In this document: positions 17,183 to 27,262 of the stretch, in pieces
Layout of the letters: every line of letters starts with the position of its first letter
Numbering within the stretch: position 1 is the first letter of the stretch
Assembly (NCBI GenBank): GCA_963742315.1
Contig: CAVULE010000001.1
Coordinates: 310,001-374,000 of the forward strand
DNA: 64,000 bases
Source: AV69 sp963742315
Lineage (GTDB): Bacteria; Verrucomicrobiota; Verrucomicrobiia; Chthoniobacterales; UBA10450
Direction: 5' to 3'
Translations under genes and position numbers: made by a program
The notes under the pieces: model-generated
The model's input: the letters and a program-made list of their open reading frames with translations, nothing else
What the model was told of the DNA's origin: nothing
The model's database searches: none

Positions 17183-17908
17183 TCAGGCATTAACCATGGC
17201 TTCAAGGTTAGGAGCCTGTGCGAAACGATAGCCATGGAGTTGGATTTCTCGGGCAAAGGCTCTTTCCACGATCTGGCGTTGCTGCGGACTAAATACTAAT
17301 TGATACGGTGTACGATCGGTTCGGAAGTGACCCTTTTTTCTCGCCCCCAGGTCGCCGTCGAAGGGTATGTTCAAACGCGTAAAAATCTCGCCAAGTTCGT
17401 CAGTCAAATTTTCATAACGAACTACTCGATCGACGATAATTCTTGATCCGGATGGCGTGGTGTAGCGCGGGTAGTTGATCGGGAACTTGCCCCTGGCGAA
17501 GTATTGATCGAGGGAAAGGGCGCCGCCGAGGCGGTAGGCGTGCATATGGTAATGCGATAAAACCTTATCCCATGGGTTGCGCTCGACGCAGAACTTGAAA
17601 TAACTGTTCCAGATGCCGGGAGGGACGCGCAGCCGAACGAGCCAGGCCGGCATATGATTGTAAAAACGCTGACGTCGACTGAGGAGGCATCGCCAGGCAG
17701 ACCGCGGTCCGAATGGGACACGCAGGATTTCAGAGATGGGGTTACAGGATCCTTCGTAGTGACGCGGCTGGTGTCCTTCGATAGGAGGGTCGAAAAGGGT
17801 AAGGACATCATCTGGACCGCAATGCCGGGCGAGAAATACTTCAAGGCTTGTACCCGCGGTCTTGACCGTTTTAATAAAAATGAACTTGTGCTTGAGAGAA
17901 ATGATCAT
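17183..17908 (-). CDS. Sulfotransferase family protein
   Basis: 241 residues. The 5' phosphosulfate loop is FIKTVKTAGTSLEVFL near the N-terminus and the 3' phosphate site is CVERNPWDKVLSHYHM at about residues 105-120, the two hallmarks of PAPS-dependent sulfotransferases. KTAGTS with KTVKT is the form seen in the carbohydrate sulfotransferase-like (family 2) group. The acceptor is not predictable; extracellular polysaccharide or lipid is usual. No signal peptide. Convergent with the AlgH/YqgE gene, with the palindrome at 17056-17097 between them. Confidence 0.8.
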   Translation of the reverse strand: MIISLKHKFIFIKTVKTAGTSLEVFLARHCGPDDVLTLFDPPIEGHQPRHYEGSCNPISEILRVPFGPRSAWRCLLSRRQRFYNHMPAWLVRLRVPPGIWNSYFKFCVERNPWDKVLSHYHMHAYRLGGALSLDQYFARGKFPINYPRYTTPSGSRIIVDRVVRYENLTDELGEIFTRLNIPFDGDLGARKKGHFRTDRTPYQLVFSPQQRQIVERAFAREIQLHGYRFAQAPNLEAMVNA

Positions 17909-18189
17909 CGACGGGTTTAGCCTGCTATTTCTATGAGGTAATCAACTACATACCTGTCAGCTTATGCCTCACATAGCGCAACCCTGAATTAGGTGGCGAT
18001 GTCGTGCTGCGAAGCCGATCGCTTCAGTGTCTTGAGGTCGCGTCCGATGCCCTCGGTTAATGATGGACGGTTTGCGTTATCGCCCCGCCACCACGCCTGT
18101 CGGGATCGAGCTGCCGGTGACGCAGGAATTGAGTGACACTGTCTGCGCGATCTCTGCGTTTCTCAGCTTTGCAAAAGAGCTGAATGCGT
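17909..18189. other. Intergenic region without recognised content
   Basis: Gap between two minus-strand genes. No dispersed repeat and no convincing gene were seen; a minus-strand frame ending at about 18077 reads like protein for roughly 35 residues but has no start or family resemblance. Confidence 0.4.
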
Positions 18190-19413
18190 CTAGTTCGCTT
18201 TCGGCGAATGAATGTGCTCCGGCCTCGGGCCGAGGCCGATAAAGCGCGCCGGAAGCGAACGCAATGCCGGAAACCATTGGAAGAGCCTGGGCAGAAGCGG
18301 AAGCGAATCTCCATTTTTGGATTCGCGTCCGGTCACTACCCGGCGATGAATGAAAGCCTGCATTGTCTGGATCACACGGGTTGGCCATTCACGACGTTCT
18401 TGCACCTGCTTCAAGTCAGTGACCGACACCGATCCGGCTCTTAACTTCGCCGCCAATAAATTTGCGGTCGCGACTGCGTCTTGCAACGCGAGGTTGATGC
18501 CAACGCCACCGGCGGGCGACATGGCGTGGGCGCTGTCACCAATGCAAAGCAAGCCTTCGCGATACCATTTTCGCAGGCGATTGATCTGGACGGTGAGGAG
18601 TTTGATCTTTGTCCAATCATCCAGCTCCGTGATTCGATCTTCCAAAAAAGGTCCGAGGAGCACGATGTCGCGATGCAAGGCGGGCAAGCCGCGCTGTTTA
18701 ATCGCGTCGAGCTCGCCTTTTGGGATAACAAAACCGACCTGAAAATAATCGCCTCGGTCGAGGAGCACGAGCAGTTTCCCGTGTCGAAAAAATCCAAGCG
18801 ATTGGGGCGGGTCGTTTTCCCGTTTGGAAATACGCATCCAGAGCACATCGATTGGGGCGCCGAATTCCCGGATTTCGAGTTTTCCTTTCGTGTGCGTGAT
18901 TGAATGGCGACCGTCCGCACCAATGATTAGATCAGCTCGCATTTCGCACTCGCCGGCTGGGCTCTTCACGCGGACCCCAGTAATCCGGTCATTTTCAAGA
19001 AGCAGATCGATGATTTCATGTTGCATGGACAGAACAAAGGTGGGGAAGTGCATTGCCCGGCGGGAGAGAAAGTTGAGAAAATCCCATTGCGGCATGAAAG
19101 CGATAAATTTGCAGTGCGTCGGCAAACGCGAGAAATCGGCGATAGGAACCGCATGACCATTAAATATTCCGCGTATCTCGCGTAGTTCCTGGTGGGGTAA
19201 CCGAAGAAATTCCTCGAGCAATCCAAGCTCATGCAAAAGCTCGAGGGTGGAAGGATGAATGGTATCGCCGCGGAAATCGCGGTTGAAATCCGCGTGTTTT
19301 TCCAGAACAACGACGTCCACTCCCGCCCGCGCGAGCAAATAACCAGTCATCATCCCCGCCGGCCCGCCGCCGACAACGAGGCAGCGAACGTGGATGTCAG
19401 GTAGCGCACTCAT
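18190..19413 (-). CDS. FAD-dependent aromatic-type monooxygenase
   Basis: 407 residues of the para-hydroxybenzoate hydroxylase fold. The FAD ADP-binding motif CLVVGGGPAGMMTGYLLA opens the protein, the DG motif is LIIGADGRHS, and the GD motif is LLCIGDSAHAMSPAGGVGIN. It would use NAD(P)H and oxygen to hydroxylate a ring or similar substrate; UbiH/MhpA-like relatives act in quinone synthesis or aromatic breakdown. No quinone or catabolic genes lie beside it, so the substrate is open. It is followed upstream on the same strand by a broken membrane-protein gene. Confidence 0.85.
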   Translation of the reverse strand: MSALPDIHVRCLVVGGGPAGMMTGYLLARAGVDVVVLEKHADFNRDFRGDTIHPSTLELLHELGLLEEFLRLPHQELREIRGIFNGHAVPIADFSRLPTHCKFIAFMPQWDFLNFLSRRAMHFPTFVLSMQHEIIDLLLENDRITGVRVKSPAGECEMRADLIIGADGRHSITHTKGKLEIREFGAPIDVLWMRISKRENDPPQSLGFFRHGKLLVLLDRGDYFQVGFVIPKGELDAIKQRGLPALHRDIVLLGPFLEDRITELDDWTKIKLLTVQINRLRKWYREGLLCIGDSAHAMSPAGGVGINLALQDAVATANLLAAKLRAGSVSVTDLKQVQERREWPTRVIQTMQAFIHRRVVTGRESKNGDSLPLLPRLFQWFPALRSLPARFIGLGPRPEHIHSPKAN

Positions 19414-19447
19414 AGATTAACCGACCGCGGGCACGGCCGAGACATTT

Positions 19448-20025
19448 TTAGATTAACGTGCGAAAAAGATTGAAGCTAATCAGAGTTGTCTGCGCCAAAA
19501 AGAAGATGGCATAAGATTGATGGTAACGTTCATTCCGCGTAATCGCGGCGATCACTAGTCCGGCGAAAAAGAGGATGCTGCTGATAAAGTAAAGCGGTTC
19601 CAATGCGACTAGATGCGAAATGCCCTTTAACAGGGGTATCGACGAAATCGACCGGGGAGAATACTGCGAAGAGAACGAAGAATACGCGATGGTTAAAGTA
19701 ATAGCGCGTTTTGTAATTGACGAACTCATCCAAAGAAGACTCGGGCGGAAAAAGAACGATAGAGGCCAGGTACAAGATCGTGGTTGCAATCAGGACAAAG
19801 ATAAAAAGGGGAAATGTCCACGGCTGCTGGTTGCGCCAGCGATAGAAAATCCACCACGCCACCACCAAATACAGAAACAGGTTCACGACCCAGACGTGGT
19901 GTACCCGATAAAGCCGTCGACGCGAGCGCGCCTGCTGCATCTCGCCGACGCCGGCCAGGACCCGCGTCATTCCCAAGGCCAGGATGATCGAAATGAGGAC
20001 GGAGAGATAACTGAACGGGGTCCAT
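19448..20025 (-). pseudogene. Multi-pass membrane protein split by two +1 frameshifts
   Basis: Three overlapping frames join into one protein of about 190 residues: MDPFSYLSVLISIILALGMT (needs one base removed from GGGG at 20017-20020 on the plus strand), then AGVGEMQQARSRRRLYRVHH, helices LFLYLVVAWWIFY and LFIFVLIATTILYLAS, then after a second shift (GGGG at 19633-19636) LLKGISHLVALEPLYFI and LFFAGLVIAAITRNERYH. Both breaks are an extra base in a four-base run, so the gene is probably intact in life. About six membrane helices. The family is not recognised. Confidence 0.7.
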
Positions 20026-20207
20026 TAGGACGTGTTTGATGTATGAGGTTTGATGTTTGATGAAAGCGGAAACAGACGCGCAGAGCCGCGTCTCTTCGAC
20101 GTGGTTCCGCGCGCGGTGTCGCGGGCGAAGAACACGCCGCTTACCCGTGTCCTGCTTAGCCTTTTTCTAGTTGTTTAATCGAGCATGAGCATGAGAATGA
20201 CGATAGC

Positions 20208-21791
20208 ATGATCAAGTCAGGATATGACGTCGTTATTCTGGGAGCCGGGCATAATGGGCTGGTGGCTGCGAGTTACCTCGGGCGGGCGGGTCTCAGCGTA
20301 CTCCTCTTGGAAAAAAACGACTATATCGGCGGAGCGACCACTTCGCAGAAAGTCTTTCCCGATTACGAGGCACGACTGTCGCGTTACTCATATCTCGTTA
20401 GCCTTTTTCCTGAGAAAATTATTCGCGATCTCGGATTGAATCTCGAGCTGCGGCGGCGCGCGACTGGATCGTTCACCCCCTACGCGAAGAACGGGCGCCA
20501 CGACGGCCTGCTCCTAAGCAATGTCGACAAGGAGGTGGGTCGAAAGTCGATGATCGATCTTACCGGTAGCGATACTGAGTTTGAGCAGCTAAAGAAGTTT
20601 TATAACTTGTCGCGCGTTTTCGCCGAGAATTGCTGGGACAGCATGCTGGAACCCTTGGTTGCGAAAGAAGAGTTTCGCCGCCGGTTTGATGTCGATGATA
20701 TTTCCCGGGAAGCGTGGCGCAGTTTGGCGGAAGAACCCCTCGGACTTGCGATCGAGCGTTACTTGCAAAATGATCTGGTGCGCGGGCTTGCCATGACCGA
20801 CGCGAAGGTCGGGCTCTTTACGCATCCGCATGATCCGTCGCTCGTCCAGAACCGTTGTTTTCTTTATCATCTAATTGGAAACAAGACGGGGGAATGGAAG
20901 GTGCCGGTGGGAGGAATGGGAGGAGTGGCGCGCGAACTGGAAGAGGCGGCGCGTCGAAGCGGCGCAGAGTTTCTAACGGGTATTAGGATAAGCGCGCTGG
21001 GCTTGAATGGAAAAAGCCCTTCCGTTGAGTTTGAAATGGTGGGAAAGCGGCAGACAATCGAGGCGCGGTTTCTCCTCGTAAACTTCGGTCCGAACGTGCT
21101 GGCGAAGTTTACCGGCAAGCCATTTCAGCCGGATGCGACCGATGAAGGGTCTGTCTTCAAGATCAACATGCTTTTGCGCAAACTGCCGACCTTGAAGGCA
21201 AAGAAATATCCGGCGGCCGAAGCGTGGTGCGGAACGTTTCACAGTGACGAAGGGTACGAGCAGATGAATCTGAGCTACGAGCAGGCCGCGCAGGGGCGCC
21301 TGCCAGATAAAATGCCTTGCGAAGTTTATTGTCACACGCTCACGGACAAAAGCATTCTCTCGCCGGATTTGAGTGAACAAGGTTATCACACCATAACACT
21401 ATTCGGATTGGACGCGCCCTGGAGCTTGTTCGCGCGCGACAATGGGACGGTGCGGAAAGAAGCGGAGAAGAAATTCCTCGCCAGTATGAACCAGTGGCTG
21501 GAAGAGCCGCTGGAAGATTGTCTTGCGGTCGGACGCGACGGCACTCTCTGCCTCGAAAGTAAGAGTCCGGTCGATATCGAAGACTCGTTAGGAATGTATC
21601 ATGGGAACATTTTTCACGACGCACCGACCTGGCCATTCGCCACCACGAAAACTCAAAGGGGGACCTGGGGCGTCGAGACGGAATACGAGAATGTCTTCTT
21701 CTGCGGATCGAGCGCGCAACGTGGCGGCGCCGTCAGTGGCATTCCCGGGCACAATGCGGCGCGCAAGGTCCTGGAGGCGATGAAGACATAA
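20208..21791 (+). CDS. Phytoene-desaturase-like FAD oxidoreductase (PYROXD2-type)
   Basis: 527 residues. The start MIKSGYDVVILGAGHNGLVAA gives the Rossmann dinucleotide-binding motif, followed by LLLEKNDYIGGATTS and, at the C-terminus, the FAD-closing motif FFCGSSAQRGGAVSGIPGHN. Overall it matches the PYROXD2/CrtI-like amine-oxidase superfamily group, not true carotenoid desaturases, and no carotenoid genes are nearby. The substrate is unknown. A small NTF2-like gene begins 32 bases downstream and is probably co-transcribed. Confidence 0.88.
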   Translation: MIKSGYDVVILGAGHNGLVAASYLGRAGLSVLLLEKNDYIGGATTSQKVFPDYEARLSRYSYLVSLFPEKIIRDLGLNLELRRRATGSFTPYAKNGRHDGLLLSNVDKEVGRKSMIDLTGSDTEFEQLKKFYNLSRVFAENCWDSMLEPLVAKEEFRRRFDVDDISREAWRSLAEEPLGLAIERYLQNDLVRGLAMTDAKVGLFTHPHDPSLVQNRCFLYHLIGNKTGEWKVPVGGMGGVARELEEAARRSGAEFLTGIRISALGLNGKSPSVEFEMVGKRQTIEARFLLVNFGPNVLAKFTGKPFQPDATDEGSVFKINMLLRKLPTLKAKKYPAAEAWCGTFHSDEGYEQMNLSYEQAAQGRLPDKMPCEVYCHTLTDKSILSPDLSEQGYHTITLFGLDAPWSLFARDNGTVRKEAEKKFLASMNQWLEEPLEDCLAVGRDGTLCLESKSPVDIEDSLGMYHGNIFHDAPTWPFATTKTQRGTWGVETEYENVFFCGSSAQRGGAVSGIPGHNAARKVLEAMKT

Positions 21792-21823
21792 GCAAAACAC
21801 CTAACCTCCACACCGGACATCCA

Positions 21824-22306
21824 ATGTTGAAATTAGAAGCTAATCCGGCTGATGTCGCGACGATCGACTCGATCATCACAGCAATCTATGACGGAATTTC
21901 AGGCCCAGCGGGAAAGAAGCGCGACTGGGACCGCGAACGTTCGTTGTACATTCCAGGCGCGCGTTTAATTCCAACGGCGATGAAGGCCGGGACGGAAAAC
22001 ATGGATCTTGCGCCGCACATTCTGGATATTGAGGGATTCATCGCGCGAGTGGAACCATTCTTTGAGGAGAGCGGTTTCTACGAAAAAGAAATTGCGCGGC
22101 GCACTGAACAGTTCGGTCAGATGGCGCATGTCTGGAGCACGTACGAGTCGCGTCACGACGAAGATGATCCTGAGCCATTTATGCGCGGGATCAACAGCGT
22201 CCAGCTATTCAACGATGGCAGGCGCTGGTGGATCGTCTCGATTTACTGGCAGCAGGAAAATGCAAGCGCGCCAATTCCACAAGAATATCTGCCGGGAGCA
22301 GACTGA
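21824..22306 (+). CDS. NTF2-like/SnoaL-type small protein
   Basis: 160 residues with the helix-sheet layout of the nuclear transport factor 2-like fold: IDSIITAIYDGISG, ERSLYIPGARLIP, FFEESGFYEKEIARRTEQFG, VWSTYESRHD and GINSVQLFNDGRRWWIVSIYW. The fold binds small ligands or serves as a subunit; no catalytic residues stand out. It lies 32 bases after the PYROXD2-like gene, suggesting an accessory role to that enzyme. Its stop is three bases from the convergent ABC-F gene. Confidence 0.82.
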   Translation: MLKLEANPADVATIDSIITAIYDGISGPAGKKRDWDRERSLYIPGARLIPTAMKAGTENMDLAPHILDIEGFIARVEPFFEESGFYEKEIARRTEQFGQMAHVWSTYESRHDEDDPEPFMRGINSVQLFNDGRRWWIVSIYWQQENASAPIPQEYLPGAD

Positions 22307-22309
22307 AGG

Positions 22310-24262
22310 CTAATCCGCTGCTGTCGCGGTTTCCCATTCATTTGTCAGTCGAGTGAGATCATCCGTCACGGCGGATAGTTCACGATTGAGGGCGACGGCA
22401 CGACCGCCCGGTTGGTAAGCGGCCGGATCCTCGAGAGCGGTGACGAGTTCCTTTTGCTGGCCTTCCAAGGCGGCAATTTTCATTTCGAGTGCGTGAACGT
22501 GTTTTTCTTTTTCTCGCTTTTCTCGAGCGATGGCATTGCGTGCCTCCGCTTGCGAACGTTTTTGCATTTTCTGTTCGCGCAAGCCTCCCGCTCTTTGGCT
22601 AGCGTTATCAGTCGTCAATTGTCCGTTATTTGGGCTAGAGCCGGCAGTGAGTGCCGTCCGGGCCGAGATAGCCTTCGATTTATCCAAGTAATACTGGTAG
22701 TTGCCGGGATAAGAAGTGAGCCGACTTCCGGTCTGAGCCGGACCGGTAGTTATGTGCAGAACGCTGGTTGCAGTCTCGCGGATGAAATGCACGTCGTGGC
22801 TGATGAAGAAGAGAGTTCCGTGATATTGCTTGAGTGCGCCAATAAGCGCGTCGATCGAGCCAATATCCAAATGCGTAGTCGGCTCGTCCATGAGCAAGAG
22901 GTTGGGGGGATCGAGTAAAAGTTTAACCAGCGCCAAACGCGATTTCTCTCCTCCGCTTAGCACAGCGACCGATTTAAAAACATCGTCACCGCGAAAAAGA
23001 AACGATCCAAGAACGGTGCGCGCGGTTTGCTCCGACACTGGACGAGGCGCGTCCAACGCGCTCTCAAGGACGGTGAGCTTCGGATTGAGAACCTCGATTC
23101 GGTTTTGCGAGAAGTAGCCGACGCGAACATTGTGGCCTAACTCGCGCGTGCCGTGTTGCACAGGGAGCACTCCCCCGAGCAATTTGAGCATCGTCGATTT
23201 ACCAGCGCCGTTCGGTCCGACCAGGACGGTCCGCTGCCCGCGCTCGGCATGAAAGTTCAGGCTGCGATAAACGACAAGATCGCGGTAGGCATGATCGACA
23301 TCTTTGAGGGTGATGACGCGAAGACCACTTCGCAGCGGCTGCGGAAAATGGAACTTGATCGTTTTTCCACGCGCCGTCGGGGCGGCAATTTTTTCCATGC
23401 GGTCGATCTGCTTGAGCTTGCTTTGCGCTTGTGACGCTTTGCTCGCCTTGGCGCGAAAGCGATCGGCGAATAATTGCAGCGACGCGATTTCCTTTTGCTG
23501 ATTTTTGTAAGCTGAGAGCTGTTGCGCTTCACGCGCGGCTTTCTGTTCGACGTAGTTATCCCAGTTGCCGCGATAGCGGACGAGCTTCGCATTCGCAATC
23601 TCGACAATGCTCCCGACTAACTGATTCAGAAATTCGCGATCGTGCGAAATCATGACGATCGCTCCCGGGTAAATTCTCAGAAATTCCTGGAACCATTGGA
23701 GCGATTCAAGATCGAGATGGTTGGTCGGCTCGTCGAGCAGGAGAAGGTCGGGCTCCATTACCAGAAGCCGCGCCAGATGCGCACGCATAATCCAGCCACC
23801 GCTCATAGCCTGCGCTGGCCGATCGAAATCGCTTTCGCGAAATGCGAGTCCGGCGAGTACTCGCTTCGCCTTCGGTTCGAGTTGCCAGCCGCCGTGCTCG
23901 TCAAAAACGTGCAAGGCGCGATGATAGGATGCGTCATCCGAGCCACTTCCCGACTCGTGTTGTTTGATGACTTTCTGCGCCTCGGCGAGCTCCGGCGTTG
24001 TCGCCAAGGCCAGCTCGAGGACGGTTTCATCTTTCGCCGCCCCCGTTTCCTGCGGAAGGAATCCAATTGTCGCACTTTTCTCGATGGTAATCTGGCCGGT
24101 GTCGGGCGATACGTCGCCCAGGATTAGCGAAAACAATGTTGATTTGCCGGCTCCATTGGGTCCGACCAATCCGATCCGGTCGCCCCGATTGACCTGAAGC
24201 GAAACATCATCAAAGAGTATGCGACCGCTAAAGGATTTGCTGAGCTGGGACACGGTGAGCAT
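22310..24262 (-). CDS. ABC-F family ATPase (Uup/YdiF-like)
   Basis: 650 residues with two ATP-binding cassettes and no membrane helix. Each has Walker A GPNGAGKST, signatures MSGGWIMRAHLARLL and LSGGEKSRLALVKLL, and Walker B LLLDEPTNHLD and LLMDEPTTHLD. Between the cassettes lies the basic interdomain linker (AYKNQQKEIASLQLFADRF). The C-terminus is a Uup-type coiled coil (KREKEKHVHALEMKIAALEG), joined by a low-complexity linker SSPNNGQLTTDN. ABC-F proteins act on the ribosome E site or, for Uup, on branched DNA or ribosome assembly; antibiotic protection cannot be inferred. Confidence 0.92.
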   Translation of the reverse strand: MLTVSQLSKSFSGRILFDDVSLQVNRGDRIGLVGPNGAGKSTLFSLILGDVSPDTGQITIEKSATIGFLPQETGAAKDETVLELALATTPELAEAQKVIKQHESGSGSDDASYHRALHVFDEHGGWQLEPKAKRVLAGLAFRESDFDRPAQAMSGGWIMRAHLARLLVMEPDLLLLDEPTNHLDLESLQWFQEFLRIYPGAIVMISHDREFLNQLVGSIVEIANAKLVRYRGNWDNYVEQKAAREAQQLSAYKNQQKEIASLQLFADRFRAKASKASQAQSKLKQIDRMEKIAAPTARGKTIKFHFPQPLRSGLRVITLKDVDHAYRDLVVYRSLNFHAERGQRTVLVGPNGAGKSTMLKLLGGVLPVQHGTRELGHNVRVGYFSQNRIEVLNPKLTVLESALDAPRPVSEQTARTVLGSFLFRGDDVFKSVAVLSGGEKSRLALVKLLLDPPNLLLMDEPTTHLDIGSIDALIGALKQYHGTLFFISHDVHFIRETATSVLHITTGPAQTGSRLTSYPGNYQYYLDKSKAISARTALTAGSSPNNGQLTTDNASQRAGGLREQKMQKRSQAEARNAIAREKREKEKHVHALEMKIAALEGQQKELVTALEDPAAYQPGGRAVALNRELSAVTDDLTRLTNEWETATAAD

Positions 24263-24365
24263 TTAGGAAAACACGAAGTGTTCACATGCCATGGGCGCGG
24301 CGCAACTCGGGTTCGCAATAGCTTTGGAATGTTGGGAACACTCACCGCGGCCTGCGCTCCCCAGA

Positions 24366-26366
24366 TTAGGAGGCGCGGACAAAGGCGTTCACTTCTTTGG
24401 CGAATTGTTCGAGCATTATTGGATCGGGTGCGGGAGCGTAGCGTAGTGCGATATAGGTATTCGCGATACGCCGGATCCGCTCGGATTCGTCAGGCAACAC
24501 TCGTGCCGCTCGAACCGAGAAATCCAGCGGACCTTCTGACGGATTGCGCAACGCTCCCAGCCTGGCCGCTTTCCGGCAAAACGTTTCATACACAATTTTG
24601 ACGCGGTTACCGCCGGGGCGGGTCCGCAAATGCGTCCATCCCGCGTAAAGAGCGAGCAGAGCGGTTGCGAAAGATAAGCTGCCAACAATGAAAAAGATCG
24701 GTCCATGCCCGGCCATTCCGACCGACGCAAAAAATGACGCCTGCTCGTCGCCATCAAAGCTTAGAACTCGAGTGTCCCAGGCATAACTGAGCGTCTGCCA
24801 GCCGAGTCGGGCTCTGCCGAATATCGGCCACCGCGCCAGCTGTCTCGCGAATACGCCCTGGGTATTATCCAGTTGGCCGGCGGCAGCACGTCTTTCCAGA
24901 AAGAAATTCACTCCTAAATTCACGCGATCCGGAGCGACGACGGCAGTGGGATCGACTCTTTCCCATCCGCTATCTGGAAACCAAACTTCGCACCAGGCAT
25001 GGGCATCGGCTTGTCGTACGAGAAAAAAGTGCCCAATCTCATTATACTCCCCGCCTAAATAGCCAGTAACGACGCGCGCGGGAATCCCAGCCAATCGCAT
25101 TAGGGTGGCGAAACTGGCGGCATAGTGTTCGCAAAATCCGAGGCGGCGATAAAAAAGGAATTCATCGAGGGCGTTTTTTCCATATTCGCCGGGCGAAAAC
25201 GAATAGCGAAACCCCTGGGTGCGAAAAAACTCCAGCGCTTTCTTCACTACCTCACGTGGCTCCGCTGTTTCGCCCTTCCAGGACTGTGCCAGCGCGCGCG
25301 CTCTCGGACTGATCGACGCGGGGACCTGGAGCAAGGGCTCGCGTTCGCGCGAGTGGAGCCGGTTGTTCGGAATCTCCGGATAAGATATGACTTCGTATCG
25401 CCGCGGTTTGCGGATCGGTTGATTACTCCACAAATAATTGCCGGGCGCGAGCGTTGCACCGGAAGGCGAATTCACTGGCCAGTCGAGGGCGAACATCCAG
25501 TGCGCGTCATGCGGTTCGATCGTAATCCATTGTCGAATCGCTTCGCCGCGCGGCGGGCCCTGGCTGATGCGGGGCAGTGCCGCCGGACCGGCTGGCGCTT
25601 CCCATTCCAAACCTTCGCCATGCCACATCACGGCACCTCGCCAGTACATCGCGCTGAGAGGAGGGATCTTGCCATCGGGAAACTCGGCGCGGAAAGCTGC
25701 CTCCGAAGAATTAGCCAAAAATGCAACGCTCCCGGGTGAGAGCCGGTCGGAGAAGCCAGCCGCTGCGCCACGTTGCGGCGCGATCTGAAATCGGAGCCCG
25801 GTACTGATGCGCGGAAAAAAGAGGAACAGCAAGATAATAAGGGGCGTGGCCTGGGCGATAAGTTTGCCGACGGTGCGAACCGGCGGCCAAAAGGCGGATG
25901 ATAGACCGCAATGAAACTGGATGAGCGCGACGAGCAGTAAAGTGAAGGCAATAAGGAGACAGAGTGCAATTGCCAAATTCTGAGAAAGGAAAAATCCGCA
26001 CAGGCAAAGAACCCACGCCACCATGATCATGATGTGGAACTCGCGCGCAGTGTGAGCTTCCAAAATCTTGACCGACGTCAACAGGACAATGAGAGAAACG
26101 CCAGGCTCCATTCCCCTGAGTGAGCCGTAGCTGAAGAAAAGCAGGAACAAGATTAGGGCTACGAGAACTAATTTCCAAATCAGGGAGCGAAGACGATAAC
26201 CTCTCGGTTCCATCCAGAACTTCGCGGCGAGCGCGATCAAAAACAGCAATGGTACCCAGGACGGAAGAGTTCCAAACATTGGCGGCAATGTGAAAAGCAA
26301 CGCTGCCGCCAGCCATAAGAGGGGTCGCCGCGGAATGCGGGTGTCTTGTTTTCGAAGCGTCTTCAT
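24366..26366 (-). CDS. TgpA-type membrane transglutaminase (DUF3488)
   Basis: 666 residues. About six N-terminal membrane helices (LLWLAAALLFTLPPMFG, SLIWKLVLVALILFLLF, ALCLLIAFTLLLVALIQF) lead into a periplasmic transglutaminase-like core near residue 410 with the Cys in GFCEHYAASFATLM, His in ADAHAWCEVWF and Asp in VDPTAVV. A further helix (GPIFFIVGSLSFATALLA) precedes a cytoplasmic tail. It closes the operon with DUF58 and MoxR, overlapping DUF58 by 4 bases. The set is widespread but its substrate is unsettled; peptidoglycan or envelope protein processing is the usual proposal. Confidence 0.9.
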   Translation of the reverse strand: MKTLRKQDTRIPRRPLLWLAAALLFTLPPMFGTLPSWVPLLFLIALAAKFWMEPRGYRLRSLIWKLVLVALILFLLFFSYGSLRGMEPGVSLIVLLTSVKILEAHTAREFHIMIMVAWVLCLCGFFLSQNLAIALCLLIAFTLLLVALIQFHCGLSSAFWPPVRTVGKLIAQATPLIILLFLFFPRISTGLRFQIAPQRGAAAGFSDRLSPGSVAFLANSSEAAFRAEFPDGKIPPLSAMYWRGAVMWHGEGLEWEAPAGPAALPRISQGPPRGEAIRQWITIEPHDAHWMFALDWPVNSPSGATLAPGNYLWSNQPIRKPRRYEVISYPEIPNNRLHSREREPLLQVPASISPRARALAQSWKGETAEPREVVKKALEFFRTQGFRYSFSPGEYGKNALDEFLFYRRLGFCEHYAASFATLMRLAGIPARVVTGYLGGEYNEIGHFFLVRQADAHAWCEVWFPDSGWERVDPTAVVAPDRVNLGVNFFLERRAAAGQLDNTQGVFARQLARWPIFGRARLGWQTLSYAWDTRVLSFDGDEQASFFASVGMAGHGPIFFIVGSLSFATALLALYAGWTHLRTRPGGNRVKIVYETFCRKAARLGALRNPSEGPLDFSVRAARVLPDESERIRRIANTYIALRYAPAPDPIMLEQFAKEVNAFVRAS

Positions 26367-27262
26367 TTGAACAATGCCAGTGCACGCAGGCAGCGATGGA
26401 GGTGAGGCTCGCCTAGTGATGGCGGAATTTCGACTACCGGCAGACGCAACCCATAAGGACGACGCGCACGTTCCGCCTCGATTACCCAGAGCGCGAGTTG
26501 CGAAAGGCGCGCTTCGAGATCGTCGAGGCGCACCGCCTCAAAATCGAGATAGAGCAGGCCGTCCGATTCGGCCGTAAATTGTTTTGTCATCAATGCCTGT
26601 CCGCGCGCGACCGCTTTCCAGTCGATGTGGCGTTGGGATTCGCCCCGCACGTATGCGCGAACGCCGGCGAAATCATCGCCCTCTCCAAACTCCCTCCGCG
26701 AACTGGATTGCCCCGAACGCGCAGTCTCAGTCGGCAAACGCTGCTCGCCAGCGGGCTTCGGATACACAACATAACGTTGCGCACTCGGAAGCTGTTTCAG
26801 CACCCTCAAGAATCCGAGTGGATAGGCACTGGTCAGCTGCAGTCTTCTTACCTCATGCTCGCCCCGGGTCGCCGCGGGAAATCGAAGCACAGTCCGGGCG
26901 GCTTTGCCGGCGGGAATTTCGTCGATGCGTTCGTGAGCGTCGCCCAAATCAGGCAGCGCGAGCGCAATGCCATACCGGGTGGCGCGCGATCCATTGGTCA
27001 CCTCCACCGGCAGGGAAATCTCCTGGCCGGCGAACGCGGGTTTGACCGATTCGACCGTTATTTGCAAGCCTCCCAGATTCGAAAACGTCCATGGAATTGA
27101 AACGAGAAAAACGCTCGCGAGCGCGAACAAGAGCAGATATGAGGCGGCGTTATTTTGACTGGAAGCAGCGTACCAGATTGCGACCAAGACAAATATCAGG
27201 CCGGCGAAACTCGCGGTAGGGGAAAGGGGAAATCTGCTTTTGGAAGCTGCAGCTTGCCTCAT
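26363..27262 (-). CDS. DUF58 protein (MoxR-associated)
   Basis: 299 residues. Two short N-terminal membrane helices (TASFAGLIFVLVAIWYA and YLLLFALASVFLVS) and a beta domain (ITVESVKPAFAGQEISLPVE) are followed by the DUF58 signature DDFAGVRAYVRGESQRHIDW with KAVARGQALMTKQF. Such proteins often carry a degenerate von Willebrand A fold and bind MoxR ATPases. Overlaps moxR (start side) and tgpA (end side) by 4 bases each, so the three are translationally coupled. Confidence 0.9.
   Translation of the reverse strand: MRQAAASKSRFPLSPTASFAGLIFVLVAIWYAASSQNNAASYLLLFALASVFLVSIPWTFSNLGGLQITVESVKPAFAGQEISLPVEVTNGSRATRYGIALALPDLGDAHERIDEIPAGKAARTVLRFPAATRGEHEVRRLQLTSAYPLGFLRVLKQLPSAQRYVVYPKPAGEQRLPTETARSGQSSSRREFGEGDDFAGVRAYVRGESQRHIDWKAVARGQALMTKQFTAESDGLLYLDFEAVRLDDLEARLSQLALWVIEAERARRPYGLRLPVVEIPPSLGEPHLHRCLRALALFK

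Noticed and set aside
22310..24262. Antibiotic-resistance ABC-F protein
   Set aside because: The C-terminal coiled coil is Uup-like and no resistance context exists; a housekeeping role is the safer reading.
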